A stretch of 64,000 nt of DNA from Rhizobium lentis (GTDB taxonomy: Bacteria > Pseudomonadota > Alphaproteobacteria > Rhizobiales > Rhizobiaceae). The notes under the pieces were generated by a model that was not told the DNA's origin, made no database searches, and saw only the letters and a list, made by a program, of their open reading frames with translations. The translations under genes and the position numbers were made by a program. Shown piece by piece: positions 29,354-41,656 of the stretch (positions are counted from its first letter, which is position 1; every line of letters starts with the position of its first letter). The stretch lies in contig NZ_CP071454.1 in the NCBI RefSeq assembly GCF_017352135.1, positions 434,001 through 498,000 on the forward strand. The letters are read 5' to 3'.

Positions 29354-30598
29354 TCAGCCAGCGACTTCCAGCGCCTCGGCCGGCTCCCTCGCCCGAACCC
29401 GTGTGAGGAATACCCCGGCGGCTAGAAGGATGAGCACGGCGGCCGTGAGATACGGCGCGCCGGCAAAAGTGACCGGCGCCTCAGGCCTTGTGAAATAGCC
29501 GAACATCTGCGTGAAGATCAGCGGGCCGACTATGGTGGTGATGCTGCTGAGGCTGGTCAGCGCACCCTGTAACTCGCCCTGCGCCGACGGCGGCACCATG
29601 CCGGCGGCAATGCTGCGCAGCGGCGGATCGGCGACATTTTCTATGACGGTCGCGACGATAACGACGTACACCACCCAGCCCTCCCAGGCGAAGGCATAGC
29701 CGGTCAGTCCTGCGGCGGAGAAGCAGAGGCCGAGAAGCGCCGTCTTCCATTCGCCGAGCAGAGGCACGACACGCGGCAGGACCAAGCCCATGACGAGCGC
29801 CGCACCGATGCCGTAAATGCCGAGCGACAGGCCGATCTGGCCCTCGCTCCAGCCATAGCGGTAGGTCGAGACAAAGGACCAGACCGACGGATAGACGGCA
29901 TGCGCCAGGAAGAACAGGAACATGACGAGGCTGACCCAGCCGATGCCGGGGTAATGGCGCATCTGGCGCAGCGCGCCGAGCGGATTGGCACGTTTCCACT
30001 CGAAGCGGCGTCGGTTCTTGGCTTCCAGCGTTTCCGGCAGCAGGAAGCAGGCGGCAATGAAATTGAGAAGCGACAAAGCGGCTGCGCCGAGGAACGGCAC
30101 ACGCGGGCCGAATTCCCCGAGGAACCCGCCGATGACCGGGCCGATAGTGAAACCGACCCCGAAGGCGATGCCGATCAGCCCGAAGTTCTTTGCCCGGTTC
30201 TCCTCAGTGCTGATGTCGGCGATATAGGCCGAGCAGGTGGCGAAGCTGCCGCCGCTGATGCCGGCAAGAACCCGGCCGACGAACAGCATCCAGAAGCTGG
30301 TGGCCACTCCGCAGATGAAATTGTCGATTGCGAAGGTCAGCACCGACAACAGAAGGATCGGCCGGCGGCCGAAACGGTCGGACAGGTTTCCGAGGAACGG
30401 CGCGAACAGGAACTGCATGCCGGCATAGACAAGCATCAGCCAGCCGCCGTCGATCGCCGCATCGCTGATGCTGCCGCCTGTCAACTGCTCCAGATAGGCC
30501 GGCAGCACCGGCATGATGATGGCGATGCCGATAATGTCGAGGAAGAGGATGACGAAGACCAGGAACAAGCCGCGGCGCACGAATTTCGGATCAAGCAT
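29354..30598 (-). CDS. MFS transporter of the TetA/TCR type
   Basis: The 414-residue protein has about twelve membrane segments. MFS motif A is GNLSDRFGRRPILLLSV, and the central motif is GIAFGVGFTIGPVIGGFLGE, as in TetA-type tetracycline/H+ antiporters. It should be an inner-membrane efflux pump. The substrate is not settled, since many rhizobial relatives are annotated only as tetracycline resistance proteins. It lies beside the MATE gene in the same orientation with 143 bp between. Confidence 0.9.
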   Translation of the reverse strand: MLDPKFVRRGLFLVFVILFLDIIGIAIIMPVLPAYLEQLTGGSISDAAIDGGWLMLVYAGMQFLFAPFLGNLSDRFGRRPILLLSVLTFAIDNFICGVATSFWMLFVGRVLAGISGGSFATCSAYIADISTEENRAKNFGLIGIAFGVGFTIGPVIGGFLGEFGPRVPFLGAAALSLLNFIAACFLLPETLEAKNRRRFEWKRANPLGALRQMRHYPGIGWVSLVMFLFFLAHAVYPSVWSFVSTYRYGWSEGQIGLSLGIYGIGAALVMGLVLPRVVPLLGEWKTALLGLCFSAAGLTGYAFAWEGWVVYVVIVATVIENVADPPLRSIAAGMVPPSAQGELQGALTSLSSITTIVGPLIFTQMFGYFTRPEAPVTFAGAPYLTAAVLILLAAGVFLTRVRAREPAEALEVAG

Positions 30599-30972
30599 GA
30601 CGCATCTCTACAGCGGTTGTTTCTGAAAAGACGATCTCGTCGCCAGCCATGTGACATAGCCTAGAAAAGGGACCGAAACAATCCGTGAACATTTCACTAG
30701 CTTCTGATGAGTTGTACGAGAAATTCAAAAGAGCTTCAACCGACGGGCGCGCTGCCGTTCCAGCGTATCGACAGGCGACGCGGTTCCCTTGCAATCGCCG
30801 GGAGGCATTCAGATCAAAGCCAAGGAAACATCGCTCATTGTGCATTCTTACGCACAGGCTGTTCGATGTCGTCCGATTATCGCCCGGATGCGAACGCGGT
30901 AAAACGGCATCGATCGCGCCGCTCGGGCGCGGATGCCGGTCGCGCTCGGCGGCGCAATGAAGGAGAAAGAGA
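30599..30972. other. Divergent intergenic region
   Basis: A 374-bp stretch between the divergent MFS and aldo/keto reductase genes. It should carry both promoters. I see no conserved motif or small gene apart from an AAGGAGAAAGAG ribosome-binding site just before 30973. Confidence 0.5.
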
Positions 30973-31968
30973 ATGCAGACCTATCGTTTGGGAAAGACCG
31001 GACCCGAAGTCTCGGCCATCGGCCTCGGCTGTATGGGCATGTCAGGCATGTACGGTCCCGCCGACCGTGCAGAGAGTATCGCAACGATCCATGCAGCGCT
31101 CGATGCCGGCATCAACCTGCTCGACACCGGCGACTTTTACGGCATGGGCCATAACGAGATGCTGATCGGTGAAGCTTTGAAAGGCCGCAGGCGCGAAGAC
31201 GCAGTCATCAGCGTCAAGTTCGGCGCGCTCCGTGATCCAGCAAGTGGCTGGAGCGGTATCGATGCCCGCCCCGTCGCCTTGAAGAATTTCCTCGCCTACA
31301 CGCTGCAGCGGCTCGGCGTCGATTACATCGACATCTATCGCCCGGCCCGCCTGGATCCCAACGTGCCGATCGAGGACACCGTCGGCGCCATAGCCGATCT
31401 GGTCAAGGCTGGCTATGTCAGACATATCGGCCTGTCGGAAGTCGGCGCAAACACAATCCGCCGGGCCGCCGCCATCGCCCCGATTGTCGACCTGCAGATC
31501 GAATATTCGCTGATCTCGCGCGGGGTCGAGGATCGCATCCTGCCAACCACCCGTGAACTCGGTATTTCGATCACCGCCTACGGCGTGCTCTCGCGCGGTC
31601 TGATCAGCGGTCACTGGCAGAAAGACCAGGGCACGTCGGCAGGTGACTTCCGCACCCATAGCCCGCGCTTCCAGGAAGGAAATGTCGAGCGGAACCTCGC
31701 TTTGGTGGAAAAGCTGCGCGAGATCGCCGAAGCAAAAGACGTCTCCGTCGCCCAGATCGCCATCGCCTGGGTCGCCGCCAAGGGCAAGGACATCGTTCCG
31801 CTCATCGGCGCCCGCCGCCGCGACCGGCTGACCGAGGCACTCGGCTCACGCGCAGTCGAGCTGTCACCTGAAGATTTCGCGGCTATCGAACGCGCCGTGC
31901 CGAAGGATGCGGCGGCCGGTGGGCGCTATCCCGAACATATGCTGCAGCATATGGACAGTGAGAAGTAA
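30973..31968 (+). CDS. Aldo/keto reductase
   Basis: The 331-residue NADPH-type reductase is a TIM barrel. The opening [25 protein letters not shown] is typical, and the catalytic Asp, Tyr and Lys are seen in LLDTGDFYG and ISVKFG. The fourth catalytic residue is unusual: the usual HRxDP is ARLDP ([15 protein letters not shown]), so the His is an Ala. NADP-binding residues lie in [11 protein letters not shown]. The substrate is unknown; it may form part of a detoxification cluster with the exporters next to it. Confidence 0.92.
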   Translation: MQTYRLGKTGPEVSAIGLGCMGMSGMYGPADRAESIATIHAALDAGINLLDTGDFYGMGHNEMLIGEALKGRRREDAVISVKFGALRDPASGWSGIDARPVALKNFLAYTLQRLGVDYIDIYRPARLDPNVPIEDTVGAIADLVKAGYVRHIGLSEVGANTIRRAAAIAPIVDLQIEYSLISRGVEDRILPTTRELGISITAYGVLSRGLISGHWQKDQGTSAGDFRTHSPRFQEGNVERNLALVEKLREIAEAKDVSVAQIAIAWVAAKGKDIVPLIGARRRDRLTEALGSRAVELSPEDFAAIERAVPKDAAAGGRYPEHMLQHMDSEK

Positions 31969-31992
31969 GCGGCGCGTTCTGCCGTGCAGTCC

Positions 31993-32910
31993 TCAAACCG
32001 GCCCCGAAAACGTATCGCAGGCCGTTAGCTGTCCGCTGTCGAAGCCGCGCTTGAACCACCTGACGCGCTGCGCCGAGGTGCCGTGGTTGAAACTCTCAGG
32101 GACCACATAACCCTGCGAGCGCTTCTGCAGCGTATCGTCGCCGATCTGCTGGGCGGCATTCAACGCCTCTTCAAGGTCGCCAGCCTCCAGTATGCCCTTC
32201 TGCTGGGTATATTTGCCCCAGATGCCGGCGAAGCAATCGGCCTGCAGCTCGACGCGGACTGACATCTTGTTGGCTTCTTCTTCGCTCATGCGCTGACGGG
32301 CCTGGTTGAACTTCGGCAGGATGCCGAGCAGGTTCTGCACGTGGTGGCCGACTTCATGGGAGATGACGTAGGCCTCGGCGAAATCGCCGGATGCGCCGAA
32401 CCGCTCGGAAAGCTCCTGGAAGAAGGTCGTGTCGAGATAGACCTTACGATCGCCCGGGCAATAGAACGGACCGGTGGCGGCTGAGGCGAAGCCGCAGGCC
32501 GACTGCGTCTGGTCGGAGAACAACACGAGACGTGGCTCTTCGTAGGTCTGGCCCCGTGCCTGGAAAATGCCGTTCCAGGTATCCTCGGTCTCGGCAAGTA
32601 CTGTGCGCATGAAGGCGGTCATCTCGTCATTGGCCGGCGTGCGGGTGTCCGATTGGCTCTGCTCGTAGCCTGGGCCGCTCGACATGCCGCCGGTTTCGAG
32701 CACCTGCAGCAGATCGACACCCATCAGCTTGAAGATGAAATAGATGACGATAAGGAAGATGATCGTTCCGATGCTCAAGCCGCCGCCGGCGCGGCGAACG
32801 CCGCCGCCAGAGGGAAAGCTGAAACCGCCCCCGCGGCCAAAACCGCCCCCTGTGCGACCGCCGCGACGATCTTCGACATTGTCGGACTGACGCCGGCCTC
32901 TCCATTCCAT
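31993..32910 (-). CDS. Membrane-anchored neutral zinc metallopeptidase (YpfJ-like)
   Basis: The 305-residue protein has a short Gly/Arg-rich cytoplasmic N-terminus, one membrane span (about 47-66, LSIGTIIFLIVIYFIFKLMG) and a periplasmic peptidase domain. The zinc site is ISHEVGHHVQNLLG (HExxH), and a downstream segment VELQADCFAGIWGKY carries the third ligand. It belongs to the family of E. coli YpfJ, whose substrate is not established. I chose the ATG at 32910 (MEWRGRRQSDN); a start 33 bp upstream is possible. Confidence 0.88.
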   Translation of the reverse strand: MEWRGRRQSDNVEDRRGGRTGGGFGRGGGFSFPSGGGVRRAGGGLSIGTIIFLIVIYFIFKLMGVDLLQVLETGGMSSGPGYEQSQSDTRTPANDEMTAFMRTVLAETEDTWNGIFQARGQTYEEPRLVLFSDQTQSACGFASAATGPFYCPGDRKVYLDTTFFQELSERFGASGDFAEAYVISHEVGHHVQNLLGILPKFNQARQRMSEEEANKMSVRVELQADCFAGIWGKYTQQKGILEAGDLEEALNAAQQIGDDTLQKRSQGYVVPESFNHGTSAQRVRWFKRGFDSGQLTACDTFSGPV

Positions 32911-33018
32911 TCTCGTTCTCCCCGGCAATGCTCGTGCTTGCACTAAAGGATTTATATAACCGCTGGCCGGAGGAATTCCAGCGGCTCCATCCGTCCGCGA
33001 GACAGCCGGTTGAACGGC

Positions 33019-33177
33019 TCACTTTTTCCTAGGGCTTGGGCCTGGTTGCGCCGGTCCCTTTTGACCGTCGCTTTTGCCGGCGCTGCCGTGCGATTTGCCC
33101 TCCCCCTGACGTGCCAGCTCCTTATCCACAGTCTCCCGCGAGCCTTCCGCCGGGTCCTTGTCTTTCGGATCAACCAT
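33019..33177 (-). CDS. Small hydrophilic hypothetical protein
   Basis: The 52-residue product, MVDPKDKDPAEGSRETVDKE..., is rich in Lys, Gly, Ser and Pro and looks unstructured. It resembles small conserved rhizobial proteins but I cannot name a family. An upstream start exists but gives an unlike N-terminus. A DnaA-box sequence (33122-33130) lies inside the coding region. Confidence 0.4.
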   Translation of the reverse strand: MVDPKDKDPAEGSRETVDKELARQGEGKSHGSAGKSDGQKGPAQPGPSPRKK

Positions 33178-33397
33178 CACAACCTCCAGCTTCTCGACCG
33201 CAAACCTGAAGGACGTGATATTGTTCCCTTGACGGAGCAAGCGCTCGCTCTTCCGATCGTGACGGCCGCGAGGCGCCGATCGGCCGCGACCATGCCTCAC
33301 ATTTGTCTTCCGATGCGTAAAGAAGATGCGTCAAGCGCTTGACGAGACTCCCGCTTTCGCTCTTCCTGAAAAGAGGAGAATGCGGGAGGAGATGGCG

Positions 33398-34426
33398 ATG
33401 AAGGCGGTGCGCCTGCAGGCAACAGGACAGCTGCAGCTTTGCGAGGTCGAAAAACCGGCGCCACGCCCGGGCGAATTGCTCGTCCGGATCGAGGCCTGCG
33501 GCATCTGCGGCACCGACCGCCATATCTTCCACGGCGATTTTCCGTCGAAGCCGCCGGTGACACTCGGCCATGAATTTGCAGGCATCGTCGAGACGGTCGG
33601 ACCGGGGGTGACCGATTTCCGTCCCGGCATGCGCGTGACCGGCGATCCGAACATTTCCTGCGGCGGCTGCGAGGAATGCCGGCGCGGCCGTGTCAATCTC
33701 TGCCGGAAGTTGCAGGCGATCGGCATTCACCGCGATGGCGGTTTCGCCGATTATGTCTGCATGCCGCAAAGTCAGGCCTTCGCACTGCCGTCCGATCTCG
33801 ATCCGCTGCACGGCGCCTTCTGCGAACCGCTCGCCTGTTGTATCCACGGCGTCGATCTCGGTGGACTGCAAACCGGCTCATCGGTCATCGTGCTCGGCGG
33901 CGGCGTCATCGGACTGCTCACCCTTCAACTGGCGCGGTTCGCCGGCGCCACCCGCGTCTTGCTGGTGACGCGCAGTTCCGAGAAACGCCGGCTGGCCGAA
34001 AGCCTTGGCGCCACTGCGACGGCCGATCCCGGTGGAGGCGACATTATCGCGCGCATCACCGCTGATGATGGACTGCTGCCGGGTGGCGCCGATGTCGTCT
34101 TCGAATGCGCCGGTGTTGCCGAGACCATGCAGCAGGCGCCCCGGCTTGCCCGGCGCGGCGGCACCGCCGTCATTCTCGGCGTCATGGCGCAGGGCGCAAA
34201 GATCGAGATCGAACCTTTCGACCTGCTGTTTCGCGAAATCCGGCTGATAACCTCTTTCGTCAACCCATTCACCCATGGCCGCGCCGCCGATCTGATCGCC
34301 TCCGGCGAGATCAGGGTCGAGCCACTGATCTCCCGCCGGATCGGGCTCGCCGAGGCCCCCGAAGCGATCGTCAATCCGGCGCGCAGCGGCGAAATCCGGG
34401 TGCTCGTCGTGCCCGACGGGAAATAG
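33398..34426 (+). CDS. Zinc-dependent alcohol/polyol dehydrogenase
   Basis: The 342-residue medium-chain dehydrogenase has the catalytic zinc residues in ACGICGTDRHIF and LGHEFAG, and a structural zinc Cys cluster SCGGCEECRRGRVNLCRK. The nucleotide-binding loop is VLGGGVIGLLTLQLA. The sequence is closer to sorbitol/L-iditol- and threonine-type dehydrogenases than to ethanol dehydrogenases; the substrate is unknown. GGGAGGAG just before 33392 favours the ATG at 33398. Confidence 0.88.
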   Translation: MKAVRLQATGQLQLCEVEKPAPRPGELLVRIEACGICGTDRHIFHGDFPSKPPVTLGHEFAGIVETVGPGVTDFRPGMRVTGDPNISCGGCEECRRGRVNLCRKLQAIGIHRDGGFADYVCMPQSQAFALPSDLDPLHGAFCEPLACCIHGVDLGGLQTGSSVIVLGGGVIGLLTLQLARFAGATRVLLVTRSSEKRRLAESLGATATADPGGGDIIARITADDGLLPGGADVVFECAGVAETMQQAPRLARRGGTAVILGVMAQGAKIEIEPFDLLFREIRLITSFVNPFTHGRAADLIASGEIRVEPLISRRIGLAEAPEAIVNPARSGEIRVLVVPDGK

Positions 34427-34596
34427 CTTTCGCGCCATGTCGGGATTCCTGTCGATTCCGCGATTTATGGGGTTCCGTTTGCAAATACATTTGCCTATAA
34501 GCCGCTTCTAGCCTGAAAAAACCTCAATGCGCGACCCGACCCGGTGATCTCCCACCCTGGCCGGCTTTTTGCGCAGCCAGACAATGGATATCGCCC

Positions 34597-38085
<3,489 letters not shown>

Positions 38086-38153
38086 GATGAAAGCAATTCC
38101 AGCAAAACTGTGCCGTGGTTTTGCGCCCGGGATTGCGTAAAAACAAAGAGACA

Positions 38154-38180
38154 GCGCCATCGCTCGACAGGCGGTGGCGC
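38154..38180 (-). terminator. Probable terminator of the UdgX gene
   Basis: A 10-bp stem with one wobble pair, GCGCCATCGC / GCGGTGGCGC with a 7-nt loop, lies 20 bp past the minus-strand stop at 38200. Read on the minus strand it is followed by TCTCTTTGTTTTT. Confidence 0.5.
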
Positions 38181-38199
38181 GAACCCAGCCGGAATCAGT

Positions 38200-39654
38200 T
38201 TATCTACCTGACACCATAAGCCGCTGAATTTTCAGCATGTCCTCGCGAAACCGCGCCATCTCCTCCGCCTTCAGTTGTTCGTCCGGAATACGCAGGAGAT
38301 AGGACGGATGCACGGTCACGAAAAGCGTGCGTTCGCCGTCGATCGCCATCGCCTTGCCCCTGACATCCTGCAGGCGCTCCTTCACATCGGTCAGCGCCGC
38401 AAGCGCGGTCGCCCCCATCGCGACGATCAGCTTCGGCTTGAGGAGCGCCAACTCCCGATCAAGCCACCAGCGGCAATGCCTTACCTCGCCCATGTTGGGT
38501 TTCTGGTGGATGCGCCGCTTGCCGCGCGGCTCGTATTTGAAATGTTTGACAGCATTGGTGACATAAAGCCTCGAACGGTCGATGCCCGCTTCCGATATCA
38601 CCTGATCGAGAAGCCTGCCGGCGGGGCCGACGAAGGGACGCCCCGAAATATCCTCCTGGTCACCCGGCTGCTCGCCGACGAAGATGACCTGTGCATCCCG
38701 CGGCCCCTCGCCGAACACCGTCTGCGTCGCATTGGCATGAAGCGGACAGCGGGTGCAGACGGCGGCTTCCGCGCGCAGCGCTTCCAGCGTTCCCTTCGGT
38801 GCCTGCGGTTCGGCGGGCAGATGGCGCGCGGCCTGCTGCAGCCGGTCGTGAAAGGGCAGCGCTTGCGTCGCCTCCCGCGCCGCCATCTCCCGCACTTTGC
38901 TCTCGGCCGAGGCAATCAGGCCAGGAATGAGATCGGCTTCCGGCAGGTTCTTCCAGTATTTCTTCGGCATCTCCGCCTGCATCGCCTTCACCTTCAATCG
39001 CGCCGGATTGAAGATGCTGGAATAGTAGGTCCGCCAAAGCTCGTCCGTCGCATCGCTGAGGTTGGGCCTTTCGCATGCCTCATCGGTGATCGTCAGTCGC
39101 TCGCCGTCCCAGGCTGCCGATCCCTTCGGGGTTGCGATCAGCCAGTCCATGTCGTTAAAGCGCCGCTGAAAAAAGGGAGCGGTGCGCCTGACGATATGAT
39201 GATCCGGCTCGAACCAGGCGAGGAATTTTCGACGGCCTGCCGACGCGGCATCGATTTCCTTGAAACGGACGAAAGCCGTCATCTTGTGCGCGTCGCGCCG
39301 GACGTTCTTCGCCATCAGCCTGGCCCGCACGACATCCTCATCGGAGGTCACCTCGAGCAACTGCCGGTCCAGTTGCAGCCGCCAGAGCAGGCGGTAAAGC
39401 AGGGAAAACCGCGCCGGGTCGGAATGGCAGAGAACGGTTTCGGCAAGCTCGATGAAGGCAGGCGGCACCGTCATTGGCTTGCGCGATGTTGCAGGCACCG
39501 GCGGCATGGCGTCGCGCTGAAACGAAAGATCCGCCTCCGCGGTCTTCTCGCGCCAGTCGATTTCCTCTGGCAAAATGCCGGCAGCCGCAAGCGCGCGTGC
39601 CGCATCGCGCCATTCGGCAAGGTCTCCGCGTCCTGCAAGCACGACGCGGCGCAT
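38200..39654 (-). CDS. DUF4130 - UdgX fusion, uracil-DNA glycosylase family
   Basis: The N-terminal half matches the DUF4130 DNA-metabolism domain, with KNVRRDAHKMTAFVRFKE and HHIVRRTAPFFQRRF. The C-terminal half is a family 4/5-type uracil-DNA glycosylase with an iron-sulfur cluster (CTRCPL near 300) and GEQPGDQED. The KRRIH motif (about 379-383) is the mark of UdgX, whose His bonds covalently to the abasic sugar at uracil sites. The ATG at 39654 shares its A with the TGA of the upstream radical SAM gene. A GTG at 39657 is an alternative. Confidence 0.9.
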   Translation of the reverse strand: MRRVVLAGRGDLAEWRDAARALAAAGILPEEIDWREKTAEADLSFQRDAMPPVPATSRKPMTVPPAFIELAETVLCHSDPARFSLLYRLLWRLQLDRQLLEVTSDEDVVRARLMAKNVRRDAHKMTAFVRFKEIDAASAGRRKFLAWFEPDHHIVRRTAPFFQRRFNDMDWLIATPKGSAAWDGERLTITDEACERPNLSDATDELWRTYYSSIFNPARLKVKAMQAEMPKKYWKNLPEADLIPGLIASAESKVREMAAREATQALPFHDRLQQAARHLPAEPQAPKGTLEALRAEAAVCTRCPLHANATQTVFGEGPRDAQVIFVGEQPGDQEDISGRPFVGPAGRLLDQVISEAGIDRSRLYVTNAVKHFKYEPRGKRRIHQKPNMGEVRHCRWWLDRELALLKPKLIVAMGATALAALTDVKERLQDVRGKAMAIDGERTLFVTVHPSYLLRIPDEQLKAEEMARFREDMLKIQRLMVSGR

Positions 39655-40887
39655 CACAGCAGCGACAATTGTTCGGGCTGCGGCTCGAACATGGCGCGCA
39701 GATCCGGGCGGTCGATCAACCGACGCGGCGACCAGCCTTCCGCTGAAATGAAGGATTGAACCTTCTTGATCGAAACACCGAGCCGGGAGAGGTCGTCAAG
39801 CCGCAGACGGCGGAAGCGCCGCGCCGAAACGATCCCCTTGACTGTCTTGGTGCCGAGGCCGGGCACGCGCAGCAATCGTTCCCGCTCGGCCTTGTTGACG
39901 TCGACGGGAAATTCGCCCCGGTTGGCAAGCGCCCAGGCAAGCTTCGGGTCGAGGTTGAGATCCAGCATGCCGCCGGCCTGGTTTGCGGTGATCTCCTCGA
40001 CGCCGAAACCGTAGAACCGATAGAGCCAGTCGGCCTGGTAGAGCCGGTGTTCGCGCATCAAGCGGCGGCTTGATCAGCGGCAGGTTCTTCGAGGCGTCGG
40101 GGATCGGGCTGAAGGCGGAATAATAAACCCGCTTCAGGCCATAACTGCTGTAGAGCCGGCCGCTACTCGCAAGGATCGTCGCGTCGCTGGCTCCGTCTGC
40201 ACCCACGATCATCTGCGTGCTCTGCCCGGCCGGAATGAAACGCTGGCGCTTTTTGCTTTGCAGCGTCGGCTCGCCGGCCGCCTCGATCTTCAGCCTCAGA
40301 TCAGCCATCGACCGCCGGATATGGGCCGGCTTCTTTTCCGGCGCCAGGCGGGTGATGCCGTTGTCCGTCGGCAATTCGATGTTGAGCGACAGCCTGTCGG
40401 CATGAAGCCCCGCCTCCTCGATCAGATGCGGCGATGCTTCGGGGATCGCCTTCAGATGGATATAGCCGCGGAAATTATGCGTCAGGCGCAGCTCGCGGAC
40501 GATCCGGACCATCTCCTCCATCGTGTAGTCGGACGAGCGAATGATGCCGGACGAAAGGAAGAGCCCTTCGATATAATTGCGGCGGTAGAATTCCAGAGTC
40601 AGCCAGACGACCTCCTCCGCCGTGAAGCGCGCGCGTTCGACATTGCTGGAGGAGCGATTGACGCAATAGGCGCAGTCGTAGATGCAGAAATTGGTCAGCA
40701 ATATCTTCAGAAGCGAAATGCACCGCCCGTCCGGGGCATAGGCATGACAGATGCCCGACCCCTCGGTCGAACCGAGCCCGCCGCTCGCGGCCGAATCGCG
40801 TTTCTCCGTACCGCTGGAGGCACAGGAGGCGTCATATTTGGCGGCATCGGAAAGAATGGCCAAGCGTTCGGCAAGCGACTTCTTCAT
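39654..40887 (-). pseudogene. Radical SAM DNA-repair protein linked to UDG, frameshifted
   Basis: The first frame (from 40887) begins MKKSLAERLAILSDAAKYDA and has the CX3CX2C iron-sulfur motif NFCIYDCAYCVNR. It runs well to KNLPLIKPP and then leaves the family sequence. The expected continuation, MREHRLYQADWLYRFYGFGV through a helix-hairpin-helix (VPGLGTKTVKGIVSARR) to QPEQLSLL, is in another frame from 40058 to 39654. One extra base near 40059-40061 (CTTGATG) accounts for it. The family accompanies DUF4130/UDG genes. If real, the shift removes the C-terminal DNA-binding part. Confidence 0.85.
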
Positions 40888-40893
40888 CCCTAT

Positions 40894-40908
40894 GTTCGCT
40901 ATATGTTC
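40894..40908 (-). promoter_or_regulatory. LexA-type (SOS) box
   Basis: GTTC-N7-GTTC on the plus strand (GAAC-N7-GAAC on the minus strand) is the LexA-binding pattern of alphaproteobacteria. It ends 7 bp before the radical SAM start codon at 40887, where a repressor would block transcription of the repair operon. Confidence 0.65.
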
Positions 40909-41152
40909 TTGTCGGCAAAGTCAATATGGCCGACCCCGCCCCTGTCCATTTTTGGGGCGCATCGCCCGGTGTCGCAGTGGGTAGCGTTTCATTTATGCGA
41001 ATTTTCTGGAAATCGGCCTTACCGATCTGCTATAAGCACGCGACTAGGATTGTGGCACGGTTCCGAAGTTCCCTTCGGGACCTGTTTTCTTTTGTGTGTG
41101 CCTAACTGTGCTGAAGCAAGACGGGCGGCCACAAGGAGTGAAGGACAGAAAA

Positions 41153-41629
41153 ATGGTTGATAAGGTACCGATGACACAGGGTGGTTTCGTCAAGCTGCAG
41201 GAAGAACTGCGCTGGCGCCAGCAGGAGGAGCGTCCTCGAATCATCGAGGCGATCGCCGAAGCCCGTGCCCACGGCGACCTTTCCGAAAATGCCGAATACC
41301 ACGCCGCCAAAGAAGCCCAGAGCCACAACGAGGGCCGCATCACTGAGCTGGAAGATCTGACAGCACGTGCCGAAGTCATCGACCTCACCAAGATGTCGGG
41401 CGACAAGATCAAGTTCGGCGCCAAGGTGAAGCTCGTCGACGAGGACACCGAGGAAGAAAAGACCTACCAGATCGTTGGCGACCAGGAGGCCGACGTCAAG
41501 GCCGGCCGCATCTCGATTTCCTCCCCGATCGCCCGTGCGCTGATCGGCAAGGCAGTTGGCGATTCCATCGAAGTCAATGCACCCGGCGGCTCCAAGGCCT
41601 ACGAAATTCTCCAGGTTTCCTGGGGCTGA
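41153..41629 (+). CDS. greA: Transcription elongation factor GreA
   Basis: The 158-residue protein rescues backtracked RNA polymerase by stimulating transcript cleavage. The N-terminal coiled coil has the acidic tip with [23 protein letters not shown], and the C-terminal FKBP-like domain has [17 protein letters not shown]. The ATG at 41153 is the family start; upstream in-frame starts lack likeness. lpcC follows 27 bp downstream. Confidence 0.96.
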   Translation: MVDKVPMTQGGFVKLQEELRWRQQEERPRIIEAIAEARAHGDLSENAEYHAAKEAQSHNEGRITELEDLTARAEVIDLTKMSGDKIKFGAKVKLVDEDTEEEKTYQIVGDQEADVKAGRISISSPIARALIGKAVGDSIEVNAPGGSKAYEILQVSWG

Positions 41630-41656
41630 TCGCCCGCCAGACACGAGATCCCTTCC

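Noticed and set aside
33122..33130. Second DnaA-box sequence
   Set aside because: It lies inside the coding frame of a small gene, is single, and is not near a gene likely to be replication-controlled.
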